From an uncultured Bacteroidales bacterium (GTDB taxonomy: Bacteria; Bacteroidota; Bacteroidia; Bacteroidales; Paludibacteraceae), in assembly GCA_900316845.1 (NCBI GenBank), contig ONEG01000005.1, forward strand, positions 1 to 64,000: a stretch of 64,000 nucleotides of DNA, given 5' to 3'. The notes beneath the pieces are model-generated. The model was not told the origin of the DNA. It searched no databases and saw nothing but the letters and a program-made list of their open reading frames with translations. The position numbers were made by a program, and so were the translations under genes. Shown piece by piece: positions 50,749 through 58,800 of this stretch. Numbering within the stretch: the first letter of the stretch is position 1; each line of letters begins with the position of its first letter.

Positions 50749-51543
50749 TTATTTTTTTACGACTGTCACAATAATCGTTGCAGCACTCAATGCCGTAGAT
50801 ACTACGCTCAGCCACAAACCGGAATTCGTACTACCGATAGCGCGCACCTTGTTCGGCGAGACATAGACAACATCGTTTTGTTGAAGGAAATAATAGGGAG
50901 AGGTATAGATATCTGCGTTCCCTAAATTGAGTCGCGCCAACTCTAACTTTCCGTTTACCTCGCGGGTGATCAACACATTGTCTCTACGGCCATACGGAGT
51001 CAGATCACCGGCTGCAGCAAGAGCGTCAAAGATGGTCATCCGACCACTCGGCATGGATACTTGACTCGGACGGTTCACCTCGCCTAACACAGACACTTTT
51101 GCGCCAACAACCGAAACCCGCACAGTGGGGTCAATCACCTGTCGGGACAAGACCTTGCGAATCTCCTCCTCTGCCTCCGGACGGCTCAGTCCGCCTACTT
51201 GTAACTTTCCCAACACCGGCATCTCGATATACCCCGCCGCATCCACAACATAGTATTGCAACATCGGAGTCGTCTGAACCTGATTCGACCCGGGAGCCGC
51301 ATAAATAACCGTCGGAAGGTTATAAGGAGCCACTGCCTCTTTATCAAGCGCTGATACAAAAACCGTCAGCGCATCACCCGGACGAATCACATGTTCCGTC
51401 CGAGGAGAGTATTTCGCATTGATGGAATCAACCTTCGACGCATCCGCGTCGTGCAGGTAAGTTAATTGTTTCTGCGTTACACAACTAACAGCCGTTACAG
51501 CTGCTATAATCAACACACAGAATTGTCGAGTAATTTTATACAT
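50749..51543 (-). CDS. Wza-type polysaccharide export lipoprotein
   Basis: A 264-residue outer-membrane protein with lipoprotein signal ITRQFCVLIIAAVTAVSC. It has the poly-export domain (EHVIRPGDALTVFVSALDKE, DAAGYIEMPVLGKLQVGGLS) and a SLBB domain (ARDEV-like KVSVLGEVNRPSQVSMPSGR, then MTIFDALAAAGDLTPYGRRD). It ends in a hydrophobic helix (LWLSVVSTALSAATIIVTV), as in Bacteroidota. It forms the export pore aligned with the wzc-like product. First gene of the operon, from the promoter at 51571-51601. Confidence 0.93.
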   Translation of the reverse strand: MYKITRQFCVLIIAAVTAVSCVTQKQLTYLHDADASKVDSINAKYSPRTEHVIRPGDALTVFVSALDKEAVAPYNLPTVIYAAPGSNQVQTTPMLQYYVVDAAGYIEMPVLGKLQVGGLSRPEAEEEIRKVLSRQVIDPTVRVSVVGAKVSVLGEVNRPSQVSMPSGRMTIFDALAAAGDLTPYGRRDNVLITREVNGKLELARLNLGNADIYTSPYYFLQQNDVVYVSPNKVRAIGSTNSGLWLSVVSTALSAATIIVTVVKK

Positions 51544-51570
51544 AGTTCTTCAAAAGTAATCAAAAGCGTG

Positions 51571-51601
51571 CAAAGGTACACATTTTTTTTGACATACACA
51601 A
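51571..51601 (-). promoter_or_regulatory. Promoter of the wza-like/wzc-like(/topB) genes
   Basis: On the minus strand, TTG (51601-51599), 20 bp with TGTATGTCAAAAAAAA, TACCTTTG (51578-51571). Divergent from 51629-51659; 27 bp separate the two -33 elements. Confidence 0.85.
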
Positions 51602-51628
51602 GAATATACACTTTTTTTATCAAATTAT

Positions 51629-51659
51629 TTGCATATATGCAAAAAATATTGTAATTTTG
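51629..51659 (+). promoter_or_regulatory. Promoter of the sigma-54-type activator gene
   Basis: TTG (51629-51631), 20 bp with CATATATGCAAAAAA, TAATTTTG (51652-51659). The leader to the ATG at 51683 is short. Confidence 0.85.
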
Positions 51660-51682
51660 CATGACATTTTGTCAGGTTTACT

Positions 51683-52858
51683 ATGACGCAACAAGAATTA
51701 TTAGCTATCAAACAGCGTTTCGGCATCATCGGTCAAAGTCCGTTGCTGAATCGCGATATAGAGATTGCCGTGCAGGTCGCACGCACGGATTTGAGTGTGC
51801 TTATCACCGGAGAGTCCGGTGTGGGAAAGGAGCATTTTCCGAAAATCATCCATGCTTTCTCCTCTCGCAAGCACGGAGCCTATTTTGCCGTGAACTGCGG
51901 CGCCATCCCCGAGGGCACCATCGATAGTGAGCTGTTCGGACACGAGAAAGGCGCTTTTACCGATGCCAAGAACGAGCACAAAGGTTATTTTGAAATAGCC
52001 GATGGAGGTACTTTATTCCTGGACGAAGTGGGAGAACTTCCTCTTCAGACGCAGGTTCGTCTGCTACGTGTCTTGGAGACCGGCGAGTTCCTGCGCATGG
52101 GCTCCAGCCAAGTCCGCAAGACCAATGTCCGCGTCGTGGCAGCCACGAATCTGAACATGCGCCAAGCTATAGACGATGGCCGGTTCCGGGAGGATTTGTT
52201 CTACCGTCTCAATACCGTAGAAATACGCGTACCCGCGCTGCGCGAGAGAAAAGAAGACATCCCGTTGCTCTTCCGTAAGTTCGCCGTGGATTTCTGCAAC
52301 CGATACCAGATGCCGCCTCTCTCCCTCAACGAAGAGGCCACGCGCTTGCTCCAAAACTCCTATTGGCGTGGTAACATCCGTCAGCTCAAGAACTTAGCCG
52401 AACAGATTGCAGTCATCGAGATGGACCACCAGATCAATGCCGACACGCTCCGCCAATATCTGCCCAAAGAGGAAAACCAACAGAGTATCGTCCTGCGAAA
52501 GTCGCCGACTGAGTCCGCCGGAAAAGACTACTCCCACGAGATTGGCATCCTTTATAACTTGGTCATGCAGAATAAAAAAGAGATAGAGGAACTGAAAGGA
52601 CTACTTCATCCTTCTCCGGCAAAAGAGCATGAGATCTCGCCCGCAGCGACCATCACCATCTCTCCGTCGCCCGACACAACGCCACGAAAAACCATCGAGG
52701 CAGAAGATATCGAAGATAGCTTGCGCGTGGATGAAGGAGAGAAAGAGCTGATCCGACGTGCCCTGGAACTAACGAACGGTAACCGTAAAGAAGCCGCCGC
52801 AAGACTCGGTTTCTCTGAACGAACACTATATCGCAAAATCAAAGAGTATGGACTATAA
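51683..52858 (+). CDS. Sigma-54-interacting AAA+ transcription activator without a receiver domain
   Basis: A 391-residue protein. After a short N-terminus the AAA+ domain shows Walker A (GESGVGKEHFPK), the sigma-54 contact loop as GAFTDA rather than the usual GAFTGA, Walker B (GGTLFLDEVGELPL) and the arginine-finger region (FREDLFYRLNTVEIRVPALR). A Fis-type helix-turn-helix lies at the end (LTNGNRKEAAARLGFSERTL). Lacking a sensor domain, it may be controlled by abundance or a partner. lptE overlaps its end by 11 bp, and the exopolysaccharide genes diverge from it, so envelope genes are possible targets (inference). Confidence 0.9.
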   Translation: MTQQELLAIKQRFGIIGQSPLLNRDIEIAVQVARTDLSVLITGESGVGKEHFPKIIHAFSSRKHGAYFAVNCGAIPEGTIDSELFGHEKGAFTDAKNEHKGYFEIADGGTLFLDEVGELPLQTQVRLLRVLETGEFLRMGSSQVRKTNVRVVAATNLNMRQAIDDGRFREDLFYRLNTVEIRVPALRERKEDIPLLFRKFAVDFCNRYQMPPLSLNEEATRLLQNSYWRGNIRQLKNLAEQIAVIEMDHQINADTLRQYLPKEENQQSIVLRKSPTESAGKDYSHEIGILYNLVMQNKKEIEELKGLLHPSPAKEHEISPAATITISPSPDTTPRKTIEAEDIEDSLRVDEGEKELIRRALELTNGNRKEAAARLGFSERTLYRKIKEYGL

Positions 52859-53432
52859 TAGAGCAAATCAGACTGGCGAGACACTATCGAGACAGAATCG
52901 GATCGGTACTAAAAGGGTACTAAACAAGAGTAAAGTGCTATCATTCTGCGGTACACTTTTATTCCTGCTGGCCTCTTGTTCTATCTCCTATAAGTTCAAC
53001 GGAGCGAACATCAACTACCAGACTACCCACTCCATCTCCATCGCCGACTTTCCGAATAACGCGCCGATGGTGAACCCTACCCTCAGTAACAATCTGTCGG
53101 AGGGCATCCGAGACTTATACCAACGTCAGACACGTCTGCAGATTCTACGAAAAGGCGGTGATCTGGAGTTAGAGGGCGAAATAGTAGGATACGACATCTC
53201 CCAAGGCGCCATCGGTGCCGACAGCTATGCTTCGGAAAGTAAACTGACCATCCGCGTCAACGTACATTTCACCAACAACATCAACCCCGAAGACTCGTTC
53301 GACAAGACGTACTCTGCATCGCAGACCTTCGACGCCAGCCGACTCTTGACAGACGTGCAAGACGAGCTATGCGCAATCATCATTCAGGAGATTGCGGAGA
53401 ACATCTACAACGACACAGTAGCTAAATGGTAA
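52848..53432 (+). CDS. lptE: LptE-family lipoprotein
   Basis: A 194-residue frame whose hydrophobic lipoprotein signal ends LLFLLASC. The mature part (SISYKFNGANINYQTTHSIS, IADFPNNAPMVNPTLSNNLS, EGIRDLYQRQTRLQILRKGG, LELEGEIVGYDIS) matches the Bacteroidota LptE family, the outer-membrane plug of the LPS transport complex with LptD. The ATG at 52848 gives a 27-residue N-terminal extension before the signal; a GTG near 52941 is a shorter alternative. It is coupled to the sigma-54-type activator gene (11-bp overlap), an arrangement I recall from other Bacteroidales. Confidence 0.85.
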   Translation: MDYNRANQTGETLSRQNRIGTKRVLNKSKVLSFCGTLLFLLASCSISYKFNGANINYQTTHSISIADFPNNAPMVNPTLSNNLSEGIRDLYQRQTRLQILRKGGDLELEGEIVGYDISQGAIGADSYASESKLTIRVNVHFTNNINPEDSFDKTYSASQTFDASRLLTDVQDELCAIIIQEIAENIYNDTVAKW

Positions 53433-53437
53433 AAAAT

Positions 53438-53461
53438 CAGCCTCGAAAGAGGCTGTTTTTA
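53438..53461 (+). terminator. Rho-independent terminator of lptE
   Basis: CAGCCTC (53438-53444), loop GAAA, GAGGCTG (53449-53455), TTTTTA. It also ends the convergent OmpA-family gene, whose stop begins at 53459. Confidence 0.9.
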
Positions 53462-54520
53462 TAGAAGTACGATTTCGACCCGCCGGTTCATCTGACGGTG
53501 CTCTTCACTGTCATTAGGCACAATCGGATCTCTTTCCCCTCTACCCTCAATCTCGATCCGGCCAACATGAATACCGCGTCGCTCCATCTCGCGACGCACC
53601 TCTTGACATCTTCCTTCAGAGAGAGATTGATTGGAACGGTCCGAACCGATATTATCCGTATGCCCCACAATGCGGATTCGCTGGGTGGGACGGATTCTCA
53701 GAAATTGATACAACTCATTCAATGCCGGCTCAGAAGTAGCCAGAATACGAGTCTTGCCGTTCGCAAAATAGATGTTATGCAGCAAAAATGATTTCACCTC
53801 CTTCGGTGACATAACCACTCCGCCAAACAATTCGGGATCGGTAATGGTGTCCCGAAATGGAAAATAGTCCACGGCTGTAGCCTCTATAGTATAATAGGGA
53901 ATACGGTCATCTAACAACACCGCCAACACCGAATGCAGCGTATCCGACGTGGTTTGCATGATACGTTTCCGCTCATGATTGCGAACAATAACATTAGCTG
54001 CCACCGGACGCGATGTCAGCGAATCCGTCACCGTAAATGTCAGACGGGTCTCCGGATACAAATAAACCTTGACGGTATCTTCATCCGCCCGGTGATTAAA
54101 ACGAACCGTATCGGCAGGAAAGAACCCGGTCTTCGCAGCCGCCGCCCAATACTGACCATTCGGCAAGCCACGGGAGACGCGTGCGCGTTTGTTATCAGTG
54201 GGCTTGTTGACCTTCGGCTTCTTATTCGGCCGAGCGTTCTGCTCTTGTACCGTAATATGCGTTGCCGGTAGCGGTTCGCCGGTCTTCAGGTTAAAAGAAT
54301 AAACGTACAGCAAAGGCTTGCCTTCCTTGATTCTTTTCTTCTTGTCTGCTTTCAGCTTCGCTGCCTTTTTCTTCTCTGCCTTGCGTTTCGCTGCTGCTCG
54401 CTTCTGCTCCGTCTTCGCACGCTGTTTCGCACGCTTCTGCGCATTCGATGCCGCATACAAATCGCCACCTCCGATCATCAGAGCCAGCGCACATAGATAT
54501 ATCACGATTCGAAAACGCAT
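53459..54520 (-). CDS. OmpA-family protein with a Lys/Arg-rich N-terminal region
   Basis: About 353 residues from a start near 54520, just after a tRNA. A signal peptide (IVIYLCALALMIGGGDLYA) leads into a strongly basic coiled segment (KRAKQRAKTEQKRAAAKRKA), then beta domains (PLPATHITVQEQ, LTFTVTDSLTSRPVAANVIV), and a C-terminal OmpA peptidoglycan-binding domain (IYFANGKTRILATSEPALNE, RIRIVGHTDNIGSDRSNQSL, SEGRCQEVRREM, with the conserved Asp and Arg). It should tie the outer membrane to the cell wall. Exact start uncertain by a few codons. Confidence 0.82.
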   Translation of the reverse strand: MRFRIVIYLCALALMIGGGDLYAASNAQKRAKQRAKTEQKRAAAKRKAEKKKAAKLKADKKKRIKEGKPLLYVYSFNLKTGEPLPATHITVQEQNARPNKKPKVNKPTDNKRARVSRGLPNGQYWAAAAKTGFFPADTVRFNHRADEDTVKVYLYPETRLTFTVTDSLTSRPVAANVIVRNHERKRIMQTTSDTLHSVLAVLLDDRIPYYTIEATAVDYFPFRDTITDPELFGGVVMSPKEVKSFLLHNIYFANGKTRILATSEPALNELYQFLRIRPTQRIRIVGHTDNIGSDRSNQSLSEGRCQEVRREMERRGIHVGRIEIEGRGERDPIVPNDSEEHRQMNRRVEIVLL

Positions 54521-54589
54521 AAGATACAAACGTTGTTTTTTCTTCTTAAATATCAACAGGAGGATAGTCACGGGACTACCCTCCTGTCG

Positions 54590-54664
54590 TGGTCCCACTT
54601 GGGCTTGAACCAAGGACCCCCTGATTATGAGTCAGGTGCTACTAACCAACTGAGCTATGGGACC
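54590..54664 (-). tRNA. tRNA with CAT anticodon, probably tRNA-Ile2 (lysidine type)
   Basis: On the minus strand, acceptor GGTCCCA pairs with TGGGACC. The anticodon arm is CCTGA-CTCATAA-TCAGG, with anticodon CAT. The T arm is TTGG-TTCAAGC-CCAA. Pairs C4-G69 and C5-G68 in the acceptor match tRNA-Ile2 of other bacteria better than elongator tRNA-Met. The D arm carries an extra T (GGTTAGTAGC). No CCA is encoded. Confidence 0.85.
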
Positions 54665-54674
54665 GCAGTCAGTA

Positions 54675-56309
54675 TTATTTCTGCTGACGAGCATTGCTGA
54701 AGAGCACAAGGCTCTCGTCTTTGGTAATCTGCATCTCCTTCTCCGTCAACTCCGGAATAATCAGCTTAGTTCCCGGAAGCAACGCATTCGGATTAGAGAT
54801 CTTCTCTTTATTGGCGATGTAGATATATACCCAGCAATAGGTGTTGTTATAGTATTGGCGTGCCAACTTCGACAAGGTAGTGGACTTCTCCGACGTTACC
54901 TCCTCACTGATACGCTCTTTATACACATTCGTCTTCGCCGGACGACTACTCTCCGTCAGAGGCACTGTCTTCTCCGCCTCAGGACGGTTCGCTTTCTGGT
55001 CATCCAGGTTATACTTCATACGATCGAAGGTCTCTTTATCCACCAGACGGATAGCGGCGCGACGGTTCGGACCATACGAAGCGGTGCTGCGACGACCGAT
55101 AACCTTACCCATACCACCGGCATGCATACGCTCCATCTCGATGCCGTGCTCCTGAGCCAACTCATCCACTACATTGTCCGCACGTCTGTCGCCCAGTGCA
55201 TAATTGAGGCTGTTAGATCCGGTGTTGTCGCAATAACCCGTTACAATCGCATACAACGTGGTATCCTCTTGCAGACGCTCTGCTACCTGTTGGATCGTAA
55301 TCAGACCCTTGTCGTCAATATCTGCCTTGTTGTTAGCAAAATATACGTAGTAGTATTGCTCCAACTCTTTCTCTTTCTGCTGGAAGGTCTCGCGAACAAT
55401 AATCGAGTCGTGACGGATGATAACCGTGTCATGACAAGGCTTCTGCTCAGCCTTCTTCTCCCATGTATCGAATGCACTGATGTTACGTACGTGGTTCTTG
55501 GATTGCGGCTCAAATTTAATACGCAAATTCAACGTCACGTCAAAAATACCATCGTTGTTCTTCGACGCGAACGAAGAGGGGCTGTACTTGTGATATCCAC
55601 GTCCGTCCACGTAGTCACGGGTAAAATAGGAATAGTTTGCACGTACACCGAGCGCGAGGGTTCGGTTGAGGTTAAACTCCACATTTACACCTGCCTGCAG
55701 GTAACCGATTGACTTATAGCCCTTATCATGCTCCGGAGCTACTTCTCCATCCGCATTGATATACGATGCCGTATTACCTCTCTTGTGTGTCGGATTATAT
55801 TCAATGCCCGTACGCGGATCAACATAATAATCATCCATATGGTATTTGGCCCTTCTATAGAACGCAACACCACCACCTACGTACGGAATTACGGAAAGAA
55901 TCTTCTTTTTCGCACGCGGGAAGATGATACTAATAAGGTCCATTCCCAAGTACGCACCCGCTTTGTGCATGTGACCGGTCAACAAGGTATCGGCATGTCC
56001 GGTATTACCCGTTACGGTGTACATGTCATACATATACTCGATACCCAAGTTCCATACCGGAGTAAAGTTATATTCCAACGCCAAACCCGCAGCCGGTACT
56101 GCAACGGAATGCTTTGCTTCTGAAGTAAAATCTCCATCAAAGGAACTAAATCCGATATGAGGAATAAGCGACCAGTGTGCAAACTCCGGCGGAATGTTCT
56201 CATTCTCCTCCACTTTGTAAGGGTGAGCACCCTTTTCTTCTTCACTCTCCTGAGCCCACAAAGGCAGACTGAGAAGTAACAGAGATAAAACGTATATGAC
56301 CTTTTTCAT
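54675..56309 (-). CDS. OmpA-family outer-membrane protein with a C-terminal LysM domain
   Basis: A 544-residue protein. Signal peptide VIYVLSLLLLSLPLWAQ; an N-terminal beta barrel (about residues 40-270; GFSSFDGDFTSEAKHSV, WNLGIEYMYDMYTVTG); an OmpA domain (YYVYFANNKADIDDKGLITI, AIVTGYCDNTGSNSLNYALG, DRRADNVVDEL); then a LysM domain (STTLSKLARQYYNNTYCWVY, NPNALLPGTKLIIPEL). OmpA and LysM both bind peptidoglycan, so this is a doubly anchored structural protein. Its own promoter is at 56353-56383, divergent from pta. Confidence 0.9.
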   Translation of the reverse strand: MKKVIYVLSLLLLSLPLWAQESEEEKGAHPYKVEENENIPPEFAHWSLIPHIGFSSFDGDFTSEAKHSVAVPAAGLALEYNFTPVWNLGIEYMYDMYTVTGNTGHADTLLTGHMHKAGAYLGMDLISIIFPRAKKKILSVIPYVGGGVAFYRRAKYHMDDYYVDPRTGIEYNPTHKRGNTASYINADGEVAPEHDKGYKSIGYLQAGVNVEFNLNRTLALGVRANYSYFTRDYVDGRGYHKYSPSSFASKNNDGIFDVTLNLRIKFEPQSKNHVRNISAFDTWEKKAEQKPCHDTVIIRHDSIIVRETFQQKEKELEQYYYVYFANNKADIDDKGLITIQQVAERLQEDTTLYAIVTGYCDNTGSNSLNYALGDRRADNVVDELAQEHGIEMERMHAGGMGKVIGRRSTASYGPNRRAAIRLVDKETFDRMKYNLDDQKANRPEAEKTVPLTESSRPAKTNVYKERISEEVTSEKSTTLSKLARQYYNNTYCWVYIYIANKEKISNPNALLPGTKLIIPELTEKEMQITKDESLVLFSNARQQK

Positions 56310-56352
56310 GATAAAAAAGAGATTATTTTCGTTATATTCACAATTCAGGGCG

Positions 56353-56383
56353 CAAAGGTACTACTTTTTTTTGACATATGCAA
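56353..56383 (-). promoter_or_regulatory. Promoter of the OmpA-LysM gene
   Basis: On the minus strand, TTG (56383-56381), 20 bp with CATATGTCAAAAAAAA, TACCTTTG (56360-56353). Confidence 0.85.
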
Positions 56384-56420
56384 ACTTTTTTGCAAAAAAA
56401 TTTTTTTTTATTACTCAGTA

Positions 56421-56451
56421 TTGCATATATGGGATTTATTTTGTATCTTTG
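56421..56451 (+). promoter_or_regulatory. Promoter of pta-ackA
   Basis: TTG (56421-56423), 20 bp with CATATATGGGATTT, TATCTTTG (56444-56451). Confidence 0.8.
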
Positions 56452-56499
56452 CACTCGATTTAGTTACATCGTATTTCAAATACTAAAACGCTATATATT

Positions 56500-57498
56500 A
56501 TGGACATTTTAAATCAAATGATTGCGCGCGCGAAAGCTAATCCGCAGCGCATTGTGTTGCCGGAAGGTGACGAACCACGTACGTTAGAGGCTGCAAACAT
56601 CCTGTTGAGAGACAAGATTGCGCAGCTTATTTTAATTGGCGACCCGGAAAAGATCAAAGCCATGGCGGCTGAAAAGGGCTATGAGCACATCAAGGAAGCA
56701 AAAATCGTGGACCCGATTCACGACCCGAAAATGCCTGAGTACGCGAATCTACTCTTCGAACTCCGCAAAGCAAAAGGTATGACGGAAGAAGAGGCAGCGA
56801 AAAAAGCACAGGATCCTTTGTACCTCGGCTGTCTGATGATCAAGGCAGGTGATGCAGATGGCGAGTTAGCCGGTGCACGCGGCACAACGGCAGACACCAT
56901 CCGCCCCGCATTCCAGATCCTCAAGACCAAACCCGGTTGCTCCATCGTCAGCGGTGCATTCCTGATGTTCACTCCGGCTAAACACCTGGGAGAGAACGGA
57001 TTCCTGCTCTTTGCCGACTGCGCCGTGAACCCGAATCCGGATGCTAAACAGCTCGCAGAGATAGCCATCTCCACCGCAGAGACCGCACGCGCTATCGCAG
57101 GCATCGAGCCGCGCGTAGCTATGCTTTCCTTCTCCACCAAGGGTAGCGCTAAGCATGAACTTGTGGACAAAGTAGCCGAGGCTACCAAGCTCGCCAAAGA
57201 GATGGCGCCTGAGCTGGCTCTTGACGGCGAACTCCAGGCCGACGCAGCGCTGATTGAGTCCGTCGCTGCTACCAAAGCGCCGGGCAGTCCTGTAGCCGGA
57301 AAAGCAAACGTACTCGTCTTCCCGGATCTCCAGGCAGGAAACATCGGATATAAACTCGTGGAGCGTTTCAGCGGGGCTGACGCCGTGGGACCGATTCTCC
57401 AAGGTATCGCTGCGCCGGTCAATGACCTCAGCCGCGGATGCAAAGTGCAAGACATTGTTCAAATGGTGGCTATCACTGCCAACCAAGCTATTAAATAA
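56500..57498 (+). CDS. pta: Phosphate acetyltransferase
   Basis: A 332-residue enzyme converting acetyl-CoA and phosphate to acetyl phosphate. Motifs include ARAKANPQRIVLPEGDEPRT, LGCLMIKAGDADGELAGARG, LFADCAVNPNPDAKQLAEIA, LSFSTKGSAKHELVDKVAEA and LVFPDLQAGNIGYKLVERFS. The length is that of the short, single-domain form. It is followed by ackA, the next step to acetate and ATP, after a 91-nt gap holding a hairpin. Confidence 0.97.
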   Translation: MDILNQMIARAKANPQRIVLPEGDEPRTLEAANILLRDKIAQLILIGDPEKIKAMAAEKGYEHIKEAKIVDPIHDPKMPEYANLLFELRKAKGMTEEEAAKKAQDPLYLGCLMIKAGDADGELAGARGTTADTIRPAFQILKTKPGCSIVSGAFLMFTPAKHLGENGFLLFADCAVNPNPDAKQLAEIAISTAETARAIAGIEPRVAMLSFSTKGSAKHELVDKVAEATKLAKEMAPELALDGELQADAALIESVAATKAPGSPVAGKANVLVFPDLQAGNIGYKLVERFSGADAVGPILQGIAAPVNDLSRGCKVQDIVQMVAITANQAIK

Positions 57499-57522
57499 TA
57501 TAGAATATGAAGGTTCGTGCAA

Positions 57523-57562
57523 GTCGGGTGTAAGCTCGCTTACGCAACTCGACGTAGCCGAA
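57523..57562 (+). other. Imperfect inverted repeat between pta and ackA
   Basis: GTCGGGTGTAAGC faces GCTTACGCAACTCGAC across TC (about 57525-57556). There is no T-run, so it is not a clear terminator. It could adjust the pta:ackA ratio, or be another small repeat. Confidence 0.5.
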
Positions 57563-57589
57563 GCTCCAGAATTTTAATTTATTAAAATT

Positions 57590-58780
57590 ATGAAAATCTT
57601 AGTATTAAACTGCGGAAGTAGCAGTATTAAATATAAGCTCTTTGAGATGGAGAGCAAAACCGTGATGGCGCAGGGTGGCATCGAGAAGATCGGTCTGCCG
57701 GACTCCTTCCTTCTGGTCAAACTGCCGAACGGCGAGAAAGTAAAATTTGAGAAACCAATGCCGGAACACACCGTGGGTATCGAGCTCATCCTCGAGAAAC
57801 TGGTGGACCCGGAAATCGGTTGCATCAAGGACCTCAAGGAGATCAATGCTGTCGGTCACCGCGTAGTCCATGGTGGCGAGAAATTCAACAAATCCGTGCT
57901 CATCACCCCGGAAGTGAAAGCGCAGATCGTGGAGTGTATCGACCTCGCTCCGCTGCATAACCCTGCTAACCTCAAGGGTATCGACGCGATCGAGAAGATC
58001 CTGCCGGGCGTTCCCCAGGTAGCTGTCTTCGACACCGCTTTCCACCAGACCATGCCGGACTACGCGTACATGTACGCGCTTCCTTATGAATTATACGAGA
58101 AGTACGCCATCCGCCGTTATGGCTTCCACGGAACCAGCCACCGCTATGTATCCGCACGCGTATGCGAGTTCCTCGGCGTCGATCCGAAAGGCAAGAAGAT
58201 TGTTACCGCCCACATCGGTGGCGGCGGAAGTTGCACGGCTGTCATGGACGGCAAGAGCGTGGACACCTCTATGGGTCTGACGCCGGTGGAGGGCCTCGTC
58301 ATGGGTACACGTGCCGGTGACCTCGACCTCGGCGCTGCTACCTTCATCATGGACAAAGAGCATCTGGATACCGCAGCTTTCAACAACCTCGTTAACAAGA
58401 AGTCCGGTCTCCTCGGCGTATCCGGTGTCTCCAGCGACTGCCGTGACATTGAGGCGGCCATCAAGGAGGGCAACAAACGCGCTGACCTCGCACGGAAGAT
58501 GTTCATCTACCGCCTGAAGAAATACATCGGTGCGTACGCCGCAGCGATGAACGGCATCGACATCCTCGTCTTCACCGCCGGTATCGGAGAGAACGATCCG
58601 TACATCCGCGCAGAAGTGATGAAAGGTCTCAGTTACCTCGGCATCGAGCTGGACGAAGAGGCGAATAACGTACGCGGCGAAGAGCGCATCATCTCCAAGA
58701 AGGGCTCAAAAGTAACCGTATGCCTCATCCCCACCGACGAGGAACTCATGATTGCCACCGATACCCAAGCTTTGGTATAA
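57590..58780 (+). CDS. ackA: Acetate kinase
   Basis: A 396-residue enzyme making ATP from acetyl phosphate and ADP. Full motif set: ILVLNCGSSSIKYKLFEM, AVGHRVVHGGEKFNKSVLIT, VAVFDTAFHQTMPDYAYMYA (catalytic Asp), YGFHGTSHRYVSAR (catalytic His), AHIGGGGSCTAVMDGKSVDT and FTAGIGENDPYIRAEV. With pta it forms the acetate overflow route typical of fermenting Bacteroidales. Confidence 0.98.
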   Translation: MKILVLNCGSSSIKYKLFEMESKTVMAQGGIEKIGLPDSFLLVKLPNGEKVKFEKPMPEHTVGIELILEKLVDPEIGCIKDLKEINAVGHRVVHGGEKFNKSVLITPEVKAQIVECIDLAPLHNPANLKGIDAIEKILPGVPQVAVFDTAFHQTMPDYAYMYALPYELYEKYAIRRYGFHGTSHRYVSARVCEFLGVDPKGKKIVTAHIGGGGSCTAVMDGKSVDTSMGLTPVEGLVMGTRAGDLDLGAATFIMDKEHLDTAAFNNLVNKKSGLLGVSGVSSDCRDIEAAIKEGNKRADLARKMFIYRLKKYIGAYAAAMNGIDILVFTAGIGENDPYIRAEVMKGLSYLGIELDEEANNVRGEERIISKKGSKVTVCLIPTDEELMIATDTQALV

Positions 58781-58800
58781 AAAACACACCACTATCTACC

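Noticed and set aside
54521..54613. An N-terminal extension of the OmpA-family protein starting at a TTG at 54613
   Set aside because: It would lie inside the tRNA gene and would bury the signal peptide.
58720..58800. An extended GH13 start at 58720
   Set aside because: It lies inside the end of ackA in another frame; the family begins at MNKPIIYQLFPR (58801).
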